Positions 11,947 to 23,236 of a stretch of 64,000 bases of DNA are shown here, piece by piece; the stretch's first letter is position 1, and each line of letters opens with the position of its first letter. This DNA is from Pseudocercospora fijiensis CIRAD86 (Eukaryota; Ascomycota; Dothideomycetes; Mycosphaerellales; Mycosphaerellaceae): contig NW_006921532.1 in the NCBI RefSeq assembly GCF_000340215.1, positions 4,043,126 to 4,107,125 of the forward strand, in the 5' to 3' direction. Under the pieces are notes generated by a model, which worked only from the letters and a program-made list of their open reading frames with translations, made no database searches and was not told the DNA's origin. Both the position numbers and the translations under genes were made by a program.

Positions 11947-14682
11947 ATGGACGACTACGATTATGGCAGAGACACGGACCTGGTGCGGTCCAGGGAGTCT
12001 CCGTCCGTATCGCGAACTTCGGGACGTGACAGGGACGACTATCGTGCAGCCGACCCATACCGTGACAACCGCCGTCGCTCGCCGGGTGAGTTGAGCTCCC
12101 GGCCTCGAATGTAACATGCAATACTGACCAATGCAGATCGTCGTCGCGATCGTCGACGTTCCCGCTCTCCAACTCAGATAGACCGCTACCAACCAGATCG
12201 CGTGCGCGACGACTATTCATACCCTCGCAGTCGGGATGAGCCTCACTCCAGACGGCGTTCATCTCCGCCACCAATCGATCGCTATGTGCCTGGTCCTGAG
12301 CCTGCAGCAGTTCTTGTGAACCCTCTTCCTGACCCCATGAAACTGGACTTTCAAGTTGGATTCACGTGGTTTGCAGAATGGTGGCGCACGGAGCAGCGCA
12401 TCAAGGAGGAGAAAGAGCGAGCAAAGACTGGACGCGCACCACCTCGTCTGCGAGGCGAGCGTGAGTCTCGCGAAGATCGCGAAGCAGAGAGGCCAAAGAT
12501 TCAGGCAGCCTACGATCAGTACAAAGAGAACCTTCAGAGATCTCAGGCCCAGACATTCGTCCGTTTGCACAAGAATGAGGATTGGTTCCGAGAGCGATAT
12601 GTGCCGGAAGTACGGGAGCCGTTCAGGCGAAAGCTGGTGGACTATCGCAAAGGCTTATTCGCTCAGTGGGAGCAAGATCTGTCCAACGGCGTTTTCGATG
12701 ACTTTACACTGGAGGGCATCTATAAGTCTGAGTCTAATGGACTTGGAGGAATTTTGGAGCGGGAAGAGGGAGAGACATCAGCTGCTGCAGAAGTGCTCGG
12801 AGTCGGCGACCTACTTCCATCGAAAGGTGGTGATCTCCGTGATCCAGCATCCATGCAGCCTACCCTGCTCATCAAGACCATCGCGCCGACCGTTACTCGG
12901 GATAAGTTTGAGTCCTTCGCCAAAGAGTACCTGGGTGATGACGAAGGTGGATTCAAGCACCTGTCCCTTTCTGATCCGAACCCACTCAAGAAATGCCACA
13001 GAATGGGCTGGATCATTCTGAATCCGGAATCAGAGCAAGATCCTGCTGCCGAAGAGCGTGCTGCTCCCCGCGAAGAGGGCGAGGCTGGCGAAGAAATGGA
13101 CGCGACGAAGCCTGAGATGCCTAGCGGTCTCTCGAGCATCAGCGATAAGGCTCTTCAGAAGATCAACGGAAAGACCATTGAAGACCCCGAGCGCGGCAAC
13201 TTCACTGTTCACTGTGGCGTGCACCGACCTCCCGAAGCGCCAAGGAAGAAAGCCTTGTGGGACTTGTTCTCTTCATCTGACCGGATCGCGCGTGACCTGG
13301 AACTTGCAACGCGACTTGTACGCAGACTTGACAATGAGCTGGGCGACGAGTACTTTGGAGTCGCCAAAATTGAAGAGCGCGTGCATGGTCTTTCTGAAAA
13401 AGGACTCTTGAAGCCTGCTCCGCCTTCGAAACCTGCCAAGGATCCGGAAGCGATGGCGGAGGACGCTGAAGAAGGCGAAGAAGATGAGGGCATGATCGAA
13501 GATGAAGATGAGAACGATGATGAAGAACTTCTGGTGAAGAAGAAAAAGCTGGATTTGCTCGTCGAGTACCTTCGTCGTGTCTTCAACTTCTGTTTCTTCT
13601 GCGTTTTCGAGTCGGACTCTGTGCATGAGTTGCAGCGCAAGTGCCCTGGAGGGCATTTACGTAGACCTCGCGCGAGCTTGACATCAGCGGCTAAGGAGAC
13701 TGCACGAGCTAGTGCTTTGGGCGAGCCTTTCCCACTTCGAAGGAAGAACGACTCAAAAGCGGAGGGCGAGGAGGAGGTGGAAGCGGATATCAAGGAAGAC
13801 AGTCCCGAGGAAGACAAGAAGTCTTTGATGAAGCCAAGCACAAAGACCACCCAGCAACTCCAACGTGCTTATAACTGGGTCAGAACGTTCGAGGAGAAGA
13901 TCCTTCAAATTCTTGAACCTGACAGCGTCAATATCCGCAAGCTCGGCGGTACACCTTTGGAAGAAGGTGTTGAAAAGGAGCTGAACAAGGTATGTTCAAA
14001 GTCCGATTCACAAGCGTTCTCAAATGCTGACACTGTACAGTTTGTCTTGCAAGAGGATACCAACAAATTTCGATGCAAGGTACCTGAGTGCACGAAGCTC
14101 TTCAAGGGCACGGAATTCTGGCGCAAGCACGTTGAAAAGCGGCACGCTGATTTCCACGAGCGCGTGCGCTCAGAGGTCGAGCTTGTAAACACATACGTGC
14201 TCGATCCGGCTCACATTGCTCCTAGTAGGAGTGACGCCAACTCGAACGGACACTTTCCTCTCAGCAATCATCAGCCCACCGGCACTCCTCGCGGCTTCCA
14301 GCTTAACCAAGCATACCCGATGGGATTTCCAGGAATGCCTCCCGGTATGGCGACGGGTGGCGCGCCTGGGATGCCGGCTATGTTCGGTCATGGACAGCCT
14401 ATGGGCATGCCGGGATGGGCAGGCGCCATGACAAGTGGCGTCGGGCCGATGCGCAATAATCATCGCAGTTACATGAACAATGGTGGATATCGCAACCCTG
14501 GGCCATATGCTCGCAATGGCCGAGGCAGAATGCCATCAATGAGTGGCGGACGTCCAATGGGTATGATGGAAGGTGGCGCTGCCACGATGGGACCAAATGA
14601 AGCGGTAGTAGGACGCAGTCTTCGCAGTTACGAAGACCTGGATGCAGACAAAGGAGGAGGAACAGGAGAGTTGAATTATTAG
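11947..14682 (+). CDS. ars2: Ars2/SERRATE family RNA-processing zinc-finger protein
   Basis: Three exons: 11947-12085, 12137-13989 and 14041-14682, giving 877 residues. The N-terminus is Arg/Ser/Asp rich (MDDYDYGRD...). The SERRATE/Ars2 N-terminal domain follows (MKLDFQVGFTWFAEWW near residue 115), then an acidic linker with long Glu/Asp runs, a central segment FNFCFFCVFESDSVHELQRK, and the C-terminal C2H2 finger CKVPECTKLFKGTEFWRKH followed by a Gly/Met/Pro-rich tail. Ars2 bridges the nuclear cap-binding complex to RNA decay and processing; fission yeast Pir2 is the fungal example. The second intron (13990-14040, GTATGT...ACAG) is 51 nt and stop-free, so the unspliced frame stays open. I treat it as an intron because removal joins ELNK to FVLQEDTNKFRC as expected for the family. 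Confidence 0.9.
13990..14040 (+). other. In-frame stop-free intron of ars2
   Basis: This 51-nt segment begins GTATGT, contains GCTGAC (a fungal branch-site-like sequence) and ends ACAG. It is a multiple of three and has no stop codon, so retention would add 17 residues just before the zinc finger. Confidence 0.75.
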
Positions 14683-14970
14683 ACGAAGCTTCCTCGCATT
14701 TTCGCGCATGGCATGGCATGGCCCAGTCATGGTATTATTCGGTACCAGGAATCAAGAATGTGGAATAGATTAAGGATGGATATGGCAAAGCATGACTGGT
14801 CCAGCGATGGCTTGTTCAGACAGCTAAACACCAGAGATTGAAACCGCCTTCAAAGCATGTCATTATCAGTGAGAATCACGTTGGGAAAAATAAATGGTGC
14901 GAACAGCGTGTCGAAAACGGCTTCGCTCAACATGTGGCTACTTTGCATGCTGCCTTCATTGTCGTGGTGT

Positions 14971-16644
14971 CTATGATCTACATGCGGTCATTGCGCTCTG
15001 CAAAAGGTTTCCAACCTCATTCAAACCGCCTTCTTCTCTTGTCACGATGCGCTTTGGGATCTCCCATTCCACGACTGGTGCCTTCTTCATCTCCTTGCCG
15101 AGCTCCGCATCCACGAGTGAGGCATAAGAATGGTCCAGAAAGTCCTCCAATTGATATTCCCGCTTGGTGAATTGTTCTCCAATGATCTTGGCCAGGGTAG
15201 CGACGTTTGGATGGTAATGTGCTCGCAAAGTCTCAAGTTCCCACAAGCTCGAATCGATGGCGCCGGTCAACATCGGATCTGACTGTTTCATATCGAATGG
15301 ATCGTCCATGCCTTCTTCTGCGAAGTTAGGATGGGCATGATAGATGGTGTGCGCCGGATGGTAAGTGCGGTGGAGCATGAATGTGCAAGGTGGATGTTGC
15401 TTGAGTTGGTTGTAAACCCAAGGCACGATCCAGACAATTGCTCCAGGCGGAGCTTGAAGTGCTAGCCGTGAAAATCTTTTGATGAAGCTCGCTACCATTG
15501 CTGCTGGCAAATGGCTGGAGTTCAGGTAAATTTCGACTTGTCGGAAGAATCGACTTCGATGTTTGCTGTGTAGGACATCTTCATCAAGCAGGCTGTAGAG
15601 CTTGGTGTAGAAGTCTGGATAGTCCAGATTCTTCTCTGTGATGAGGTGGAAGAGGCCACTCAAAGCCAAGAGTGCCATTGAGCCGGCCTGGTTGAAAGAG
15701 TCTGTCAAGAAGTCCGCGAGCAGTTCCAGGTGATTGGCGAACCATGGCAGAACTTGCGTCGTGGAAATGGTCAAAAGCTTTTTGCGATTCTCGACGGTCA
15801 ATTTCGAACGGAAGACTGCAAGCCACGCTTCCCTCGCCACCTTTCGATGGCCCGTGATGGACAATAGAGGGCTCTTGCCTTCTGGTGCCTCCCCGTACCA
15901 GTCTGCCAATTGATCCTCAGATTCGGGAATGCCCTCAATCTTACTCATGAGATCAACAGCATTGTTGGCTACACTTTCGGAGCCGTTCTCTTGCAGACAT
16001 TGCTTGACCGCGACAAACGTGTAAAAGCGTACGTCGTCCTTCTCTTCCACGTACTCGTCAATGAACTCCTGTCGCGCCCCCTCTGCGTCGTCTCCCTGGA
16101 GAAGAGCATTTAGCAATGCGGTGAAAGTGCCTTTGGTGTTGCGCCACGACTGCTCTGCGCTTTTGCTGCTGCCGGAAGCTTCCTCCTTGACGATTCGCAT
16201 GAGGAGCTGCAAAGCGGTGTTCTCTTGGGTTGCATGTGGACTTCCGATCCATGATACAAGGCTCGCAACGTAGTTTCGCAGTCGTGTTCGAAGTGCCTGC
16301 ACGGTCTGGGCTTCTTTTTCTGAAGCACCCTTGTCCTTGGCCAGCTTCTCTGAGGCGATCAAGCGACAGAATGCTTTGCAGAGAGACACTGCGGCCAGCA
16401 TAGCGCTCTCTGGCTTTTTGTCGCCTGCTGCAACCATTTTCTGCAGCTCATCTATGTTTCCGTAGTGCTTCGGCGCCTCGGTCACCCGCTCCCCTAGCAG
16501 GAGAATCTGCGATTTCTCGTCGTCCGTAGAAGTCTTCAATTTCGGTGCTTTTCGTGATTTTGCCTCCTTCACCTCGACACTGCCATCTTGACCACTTCTC
16601 TTGCGTTTCCGACCCTCGCTCTCATCTTCCACCACTCCTGGCAT
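14971..16644 (-). CDS. noc4: Nucleolar complex protein Noc4 (CBF/Mak21 family)
   Basis: A single exon of 557 residues if translation starts at ATG 16644 (MPGVVEDESEGRKRKR). The frame is open to 16731 with another Met, but that extension has no family character. Noc4 pairs with Nop14 and is needed for nucleolar maturation and export of the 40S subunit. The N-terminus is basic with KRKR and KSRKAPKLK nuclear-localisation-like motifs. The central part is helical and HEAT-like. The CBF/Mak21 domain lies at about residues 330-460, with LSGLFHLITEKNLDYPDFY, the RFFRQVEIYLNSSHLPAAMV block and HPPCTFMLHRTY. Downstream, DPFDMKQSDPM and the SSLWELETLRAHYHP segment are typical of Noc4. It converges on ars2 and is divergent from atp4. 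Confidence 0.95.
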   Translation of the reverse strand: MPGVVEDESEGRKRKRSGQDGSVEVKEAKSRKAPKLKTSTDDEKSQILLLGERVTEAPKHYGNIDELQKMVAAGDKKPESAMLAAVSLCKAFCRLIASEKLAKDKGASEKEAQTVQALRTRLRNYVASLVSWIGSPHATQENTALQLLMRIVKEEASGSSKSAEQSWRNTKGTFTALLNALLQGDDAEGARQEFIDEYVEEKDDVRFYTFVAVKQCLQENGSESVANNAVDLMSKIEGIPESEDQLADWYGEAPEGKSPLLSITGHRKVAREAWLAVFRSKLTVENRKKLLTISTTQVLPWFANHLELLADFLTDSFNQAGSMALLALSGLFHLITEKNLDYPDFYTKLYSLLDEDVLHSKHRSRFFRQVEIYLNSSHLPAAMVASFIKRFSRLALQAPPGAIVWIVPWVYNQLKQHPPCTFMLHRTYHPAHTIYHAHPNFAEEGMDDPFDMKQSDPMLTGAIDSSLWELETLRAHYHPNVATLAKIIGEQFTKREYQLEDFLDHSYASLVDAELGKEMKKAPVVEWEIPKRIVTREEGGLNEVGNLLQSAMTACRS

Positions 16645-16847
16645 TTTGCCTGACTTTCTGCCCAACAAATAACTCAGCACATGTATCGAATATTTGGCCG
16701 CTGTTGCTGATCTCGAAAACTCGATCTGCACGACGGAACGATCCGCTTTTCCGAGCTTCGGTCGATTGAAGCAGAAAGGCGCACCTCAGCACGTCGAGCA
16801 CAGCAAAGATCCGACGACCAGCACATCTCCTCACCACATCACTCACA
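16645..16847. promoter_or_regulatory. Short bidirectional promoter, noc4 / atp4
   Basis: Only 203 bp separate the two start codons, so both promoters and both 5' UTRs must share this space. No canonical TATA box is evident. Confidence 0.6.
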
Positions 16848-17759
16848 ATGGCTTCGCGCTTGGCTAAGGGCGCACTGGGTGCGTTCGCTACTCTAGATTG
16901 ACTGCCGTATGGCATTGGAGCGCTGACAGACCTTTCGCAGGCGCCGTCCGGGCCCGCCCAACTCCCATCATCCCAATGCGCTCTGCTCTTCCCGCTGCTA
17001 CCACCTTCTCGACATCCGGACCACGCTTCCAGCAGGCACAGCCACCGGCGAAAGATCCAAAAAGCACCGCGAGTGCTATTGTTGATGCGCTTCCCGGCAA
17101 CAACCTCGCCTCGAAGACCGCAATCCTCTCCGCTGGAGCTGCCCTCTCAGTCGCAGCTATCAGCAATGAGCTCTACGTTGTCAATGAGGAGTCCATTGTG
17201 GCACTTTCGCTCTTGACCATCTACTGGGCCGTCTACACTTATGCCGGTCCTATGTACACCGAGTGGGCTCAGGGCCAGCACGACAAGATCAAGGGCATTT
17301 TGAACGCAGCGCGGGCGGACCACACCAACGCCGTCAAGGCCCGCATCGACAGCGTAAAAGACCTCAGTGGTGTCATTGATGTCACCAAGGACCTCTTCGC
17401 TGTGTCCAAGGCAAGCATTGCTCTATGATGAAGCTGCATGGGTGTCTTCTAACATTGGCGCAGGAGACTGCTCAGCTCGAGGCTCAGGCGTACGAGCTTG
17501 AGCAGAAGACCGCCATCGCTGCTGAGGCCAAGGCCGTTTTGGACTCATGGGTGCGATACGAGGGTCAAGTCAAGGCCAGACAGCAGAAGGAACTTGCCGA
17601 CTCCGTCATTGCTAAGATCGAGAAGTCGCTGCAAGACCCCAAGGTTCTTGACCAGATTCTTAAGCAAAGCGTCGCCGATGTTGAGCGTGAGTTTAAAGAG
17701 AAGTTTGATGCACTTACCAAATACTGACCGTCTATGCAGGTATCGTCTCGCAAAAGTAG
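16848..17759 (+). CDS. atp4: Mitochondrial ATP synthase subunit 4 (b subunit)
   Basis: Four exons: 16848-16878, 16941-17410, 17464-17686 and 17740-17759, giving 247 residues. Subunit 4 forms the peripheral stalk of the F1Fo ATP synthase in the inner mitochondrial membrane. The N-terminus (MASRLAKGALG/AVRARP...) is a mitochondrial presequence. After it come LPGNNLASKTAILSAGAAL, a membrane hairpin (about residues 85-130) and a long helical stator segment with TKAVLDSWVRYE-type sequence (AKAVLDSWVRYEGQVKAR). The second intron starts with GC rather than GT (AAG|GCAAGC...GCAG). The last exon is only 20 nt and encodes the end ADVERIVSQK, which agrees with the usual fungal C-terminus; reading through the third intron would give an atypical tail (EREFKEKFDALTKY). 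Confidence 0.95.
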
Positions 17760-18102
17760 AATTAACAGTCACGTGCCAGCCGTGACGTTCTAGTTGGACG
17801 AGCTATTCGGTCGCCGAACAACTTGTACATATCATAGACATTTGCTGTGGAAGAAGCGAATCGACGGTTTCCTTTGTCACATCTACCCCATCTATCTTGA
17901 TTTGCCCTTCCAATGACCCAATGCCAAGCACTAACCTACTTTTTCCTCGAGCGCAGCTGGCCGCGACAACAGCCGCTGGCCGCTCTATCGGATCTCGCGA
18001 CTTTTCCCCGCTACGCAGCCACCTCTACTCTTCGCCATTTGACCTCGTCGGATTCCCATCAACATCCGAATTAGAACTCTACAAAGAATTAGCACTATTA
18101 CA
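17760..18102. other. Intergenic, atp4 3' / oxygenase promoter
   Basis: A 343-bp tandem spacer that holds the atp4 3' UTR and the promoter of the next gene. One palindromic CACGTG E-box lies at 17770-17775, close to the atp4 stop. Confidence 0.5.
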
Positions 18103-19476
18103 ATGGTTGCCGCGGTCGCTGCGCCAAATACGACCCACAGTGAGGCTCGACAAGCAGCTCAGCAATATCTAAACACCCGCCTAGCTTCTGGAGCAGGAGC
18201 CAAGCTCTGTCGACCATTCACAGTTCCAGAAATCAACATCAGCCGCTCGTTCTCGGACAACTTAAACGACCGCAAAGCCGTTGCAAAGGAAATTCACGAT
18301 GCTTGTACCTCTTCGGGATTCTTTCACATCACCGGACATGGTGTATCAGAAGACACTAGACAAGGCGCCATCGATGCTGCGAGACGTTTTGCCAAGGAAC
18401 TTCCACGAGAGAAGAAAGAATCGCTTCACGTAAAGCATTCAGAGTACTTTCGCGGATGGGAGCCCGCTGATTTCACCTATGTCAACCCTGCAGACTGGAG
18501 CGCTGGAGACGCCGTGCCCGAGACCAAAGAGGGATTCAACTGGGGCTACGAAGCTGGCTTGGACCCCTCAGGCGGCGATGGACAGTACCGCGAGCTCGAT
18601 GGAAAGGACGTCAATGGGAATGTGTGGCCTAAGGAAGATGACCTTCCTGGATTCTACGATGCGGTCAAGCAGTACTACGGAGAAATTTTGCAGTTAGCAC
18701 GACATCTCTTCCGGCTCTTTGCCTTGAGTTTAGATCTGGAAGAGCATTATTTTGACGCCATGACGACCCATCCTGGTGGAATCGCCAGGCTTCTGTACTA
18801 TCCGGCGAGCAAAGATCCTAGGCCTTTGGACCCGGTAAGAGAGCCATTGTGAGAGAAGACATCTGCTGATCTTTGAGTCATCGCTTTGCAGGTGCAGAAA
18901 GACAAGAAGATTGGTCTTGGAGCCCATTCGGACTATGAGTGTTTCACGTAAGTTGATCGGAGGCAAAAGAGCATCGATAAGAATGGTGCAATGGAGAAAC
19001 ATCTGTTTGTTGACGACATCCACGTTTTAGAATCTTGCTGTGCTCCACTGCATCGGGACTTGAGATTCTGAGCCCAGAAAATGTATGGGTACCAGCTCCA
19101 GTCGTTGATGGCAGTTTTATCATCAACGTTGGGGATTTTATGATGCGATGGACGAATGGTATGTTGGTCCAGTAACCGAACGCACTGAGACACTAGCTGA
19201 GATCTTTTCACAACTAGGGTTGTACAATTCAACAGTCCACAGGGTGGTGAATCGAACCAGAGACGAGAGGTATTCGGTCCCGTTCTTCTTCTCGATCAAC
19301 TATGATCAAATGGTGGAGGTGAGTGTCTCGAATTGTTTTGTCACTTGCTCGAGCTATACTGACGAGCGAAGACGCTGCCCAGCTGTGTGACTCCAGACAA
19401 GCCATCGAAATATCCCCCAATCAGAGCTGGCGAGTACGTGCTTGAGCGACTTCGAGCTACCGCCAAAGATGGATGA
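18103..19476 (+). CDS. 2-oxoglutarate/Fe(II) oxygenase, isopenicillin-N-synthase-like
   Basis: Five exons: 18103-18834, 18892-18947, 19031-19158, 19218-19318 and 19372-19476, giving 373 residues. The N-terminal DIOX_N region has FTVPEINISRSFSDN and ACTSSGFFHITGHGV (about residues 40-85). The double-stranded beta-helix core provides the iron ligands H-x-D in LGAHSDYECFT (about residue 254) and the distal His in NSTVHRVVNR (about 311), with the 2-oxoglutarate-binding Arg-x-Ser in ERYSVPFFFS. All catalytic residues are therefore present, split among three exons. Such enzymes hydroxylate, desaturate or cyclise small molecules; the substrate cannot be told from sequence and there is no secondary-metabolite cluster around it. 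No signal peptide is seen, so it is probably cytosolic. Its 3' end converges on slm1. Confidence 0.9.
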
Positions 19477-20243
19477 GCCGAGCTAGAGGATCATGAAGTG
19501 TCTGGTGTCGGATCTGGATGAATAACAACTGTCGAGCAGCTGGAGAATGCTTACGTGAGGTCGACAAGCGAATTGTTTCGAGACCAGCACCGACATGGAT
19601 GGCTTGTTGGGTCCCGGGTGAAAGCAGGTTATGTGTCGTGCTGTGACCATTGTTATATGCTCCCTGGCAGACACGAAACGAACGCGTCGGATTGACTCAC
19701 AGACGAGCGACTCTTGATGTATATAGTTCGTATACGCGTTCTTGTAGCTACAACGACTGATCTACCAACAGAGTTGATCAAAGACTCGCGACTTGATTGT
19801 GGCAGAATAATGTCTCAACGTTCGAAGGCCGCGGGAGGCCGCAAGGCAATTGAAAAGCAGCCGACGGCGCTCCCTCAAAAGCTTCAAAGCCCGCGGGTAC
19901 CCTGTCGAACCAGCGGATGGGTACGGAGCTTCAGCTCACGGCCGCTCCCCTTCGCGGGACTACTACCATCAAATAATGTACCTTCATCTACATCGCCACG
20001 GTGGCTGTCGAATGCAGCCAAATGTAGCCAGAAAAATTAGAAATCAATGCATCAACATTATACCATTATTGAGGTTATTGCTACACAATATCTGGGAGTA
20101 TTAAAACTCAACAATGGCCTGCACCACAAATCGTGTACTGTCATACGACTCCGAGCTAGCTGCTGCGCACGCATTACAATTTCATGCTGTCACCGCTGAT
20201 TTCTCTGGTTCTTGATCTTGAAGAAGGATGTTTCGCCAGTGGT
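19477..20243. other. Intergenic, convergent 3' ends
   Basis: 767 bp between the convergent oxygenase and Slm1-like genes. Short frames (for example 19714-20040) lack family features. It probably holds the two 3' UTRs; nothing else was recognised. Confidence 0.45.
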
Positions 20244-21723
20244 CTAGGCCGACCCGGTGGTGTGAGGGATAGCAGGCTGCGTTGCAGCATTCACTGTGGT
20301 TGGGTCTGAAGTCGTTGGAGCGACTGGCGACTCTATCGTGCCAGTAGTCTGCTGTGGCGCAGCCTCACTCGGGGCATCGCTCCTGTCCACGACTGGACTG
20401 CCAACAGGACTCTCATCGTTTCCTGGCATCTCGTTTGTCGACTGTCCGGCAACGCTCGCAATGATAGAGTGCCACTTCTGTGCATCTGATGGAGTATGTG
20501 CCTTGAAGGCGAACTCATGAGCTCTGCCCATCTTGTTCATCAAAGCGTTCCCGCTAGTATCCTTGCCACGGACATTGAACTTGACACCATCAACAGCGCC
20601 GATCATGCAATCTGGGAGATAGAGCGAATTCTCCGGGCTAGGATCCTTCGCGAAATCATCATCTGATTTGAATTCGTGAAGATACTTCGAGGGCGTGACC
20701 ACATAATAGCCCGCGTCGTACCGCTTTAGCATCTTCTTGCGTTCGAGAGAACCGGCAATAAGTGGCTGCGTAGCTTTATGGTCCTGGTTGGGGAATCGAA
20801 TGCTCTCGACCGTTCTCTTTGGCCCATTGGGATCGATGAGTGTACCGACGTTGCGCTTGACGAAACCATTCCACTCGAAGTCAGGGGGGATGCGTTGAAT
20901 CTGATGTATGTTAGGGGAAGAGAGAAAGCATAAGACTTCGGTAAGTGCTTACATTGCCGAGCATATCGCCGTACATCGTCCGAGTGCTCTCTGCTTGTTG
21001 AGAGACAATCTGGTTGAATTGCGCCATGCCCTGTTGAAAGGTCTGCAGGATATGAGCCTCAAATTGTGCAAAGTTATTCTGCACGGCCAGCATATCCTCG
21101 CGGTTGTTGTTCTCTTCGATGACTTGTTTATTGAGGCGATGGTACACCTGTCTCTGGAGGATGTAGGGATCATCGGCAGCTTTTACTGAACCACCGTGTG
21201 AGTCAAAAGCAGCAGTGTGCTGACCCAAAAATTCGATATGCTTCTGTGAAGTATTGCGTGCTTTGTCTACGGCCTTTGATCCTTTGCCTGCCCCTTTGCT
21301 AAGCTCCTTGGTTTTGTGCTTGATTTCGCTGTGCAGCCGCTCGAATATTGGCAGTACTGATCCCTTCAAGGAAGCCGATGTTTCATTATGCAGATTCACT
21401 AAGCCTTGGGTGTTAGACCTTATATTGTCAAACATTCCTGCGACCCCTCCAAGATTTTGGTCGAAGTGATGGCCCTCCTTGAGTGGATGGCTGACCGTTT
21501 TCAGCACTTTTTCGAAGTCTTTGGCGTTGTCCTTGTGCATCTTCTCGGTAGCTTGGACATAATCCTCGACGTAAGCACATGCGTGCTTCCATGCCTGCAA
21601 TCTTTCGTGGAAGAGTTTGGTGGTCTCGCTGCTATCCTCATCAGGGATGGCCTCCTCCGAATCGAGCGTACTAGTACGAGTAGGCAGAGTGGACTGGTGC
21701 GAAGGAGAAAGTGGAGAAGTCAT
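20244..21723 (-). CDS. slm1: Slm1/Slm2-like F-BAR plus PH-domain TORC2 effector
   Basis: Two exons on the minus strand: 21723-20953 and 20900-20244, giving 475 residues. The start ATG 21723 is preceded by CCACA. Residues ~30-255 form a long helical F-BAR-like region (AWKHACAYVEDYVQATEKMH, then EFLGQHTAAFDSHGG and YHRLNKQVIEENNNRED). The PH domain covers about residues 260-385, starting IPPDFEWNGFVKRN, with LIAGSLERKKMLKRYDAGYY and ending HTPSDAQKWHSIIASV. The C-terminus is Ser/Thr/Pro rich. In yeast, Slm1/2 bind PtdIns(4,5)P2, sit at eisosomes and MCT domains, and carry membrane-stress signals to TORC2-Ypk1. The order F-BAR then PH is characteristic. It lies head to head with alt1, far apart (1.5 kb). 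Confidence 0.88.
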
Positions 21724-23236
21724 TGTGGCTCGAGTGTCACTAGCAGCCGGAGGAGTTGTCAGCAATTGTTGTGGTGTTGTGTTGCGACAGGATACCTTTG
21801 GATAATGCAGTAGCTGCCAAGGGGAAACTCACGAGTAGGGTAGTCAACAAGAAATTTGAAGGGTGGCAAGATTGTAGATGTAGATGGACGCGCAGGCAGT
21901 ATCGCGGCGAACGCAGTCTTTATAAGTTGTCTGCTCTGCTCGTTGACACCCTCTCGATCAGGCTGTCTTCTTTGTTGGACTTTGAGGATCGCGTGAAGAT
22001 CTGTAACGTCATGGGCGAACAAAACTTGACCCGAAAGCGACTTGATAGAGTTCAGTAGCATGCATTGAATGATAGTCAATGATTGGACATTATCCAAGCA
22101 TTTGCACAGCCACGAGCTTCGATCTTCGAACGGCCTAGAATTCGACACATCTTCATCTCGGCAGTGGAGTCTATGTACAATGTGTGTCTATCCCTTAATT
22201 CTACGAAACAACACTGTTCCCTCTGACCGTGGATGAGCGTTGGCAGCAATATGAATTCAGATCAGGTGTAAGTACACCTCGCAGAATCCTCCGCTCAATG
22301 ACATCCAGCATCTCTATGGGTTGCGCTCGTGACAGCAGGACGTTGTCAAGTACCGAAAGCCTATATTCGCGCCTCACCAATTGACGAATGCTTAAGCTAT
22401 CATTGAGGCTGCATGCGTTCATCACACATACTATAGGGTGTGGCTCAAAACCTGTCTTGTGCTCCAACCTAGGGCCCGACTTCTTTGTTGGACGGCGACG
22501 GCCTCTATCTGGACTGGACTATGCCTCTCGTTGCAAACCTTTCTGTGTGCCAGTTCGGGAGGATAGTCGATCTTCCATCAAAAGCTCCTGCGCGTTACAT
22601 GCTTCTGTGCAGGCTGACGGGCGAGCGCAATCCGTCGATGCTGAAGGACGTTTCCCTGTGGCCTAGATATGGCGTAAGGCTGGGACCGCTGGGTGCGAGG
22701 ACTTTGCTACAACCTTCAAGTCGGCATAGACACGGCAAATCCGCAAGCTGGAAAAGCGAGGCGAATTCTGAGGGACTGTTTAGATGCGACATTTCGACGC
22801 CCTGGGGCGCTCTGACGAGAGCTACTCCTCTTACCCGTCATCTCAAGGTTGTGGACCCTGATCGGTCTACTCCGGCGAGGAAGCCGGCATATGAGTGAGT
22901 TGATCGAATCGGAGAGATCAGGAAGGCTAGAATGTGTGCTCGAAGGACGCATCCCACCGAGACGTCCAGATGCTGTAGCCTGTGCCCTGTTTTCACTACT
23001 TTGGTTCGTGTCTGCTGTACCCGCGCGGGGTATCTATGTGATTTTGGACAGCGAAGTCTGCTGTCGATTAGTGAGCGCATGTTTAGAACTAAGGTTTGCG
23101 ATGAGTAAGATGGCCGGAGAAACGTGTCGGAGACTCGTTCCACGCGCTACAGACTGCTCATACGCTTGAGCACCAAAAGTCCTGGGCCTTGCTTTTGCTC
23201 GCACGATAAGAACATGCCACCCGCGCACCCAAAAGA
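21724..23236. other. Long intergenic region between divergent slm1 and alt1
   Basis: About 1.5 kb with no recognised gene. Frames such as 22485-22898 plus and 22838-23143 minus overlap each other and show no domain. It must contain both promoters. I saw no tRNA or repeat. Confidence 0.45.
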
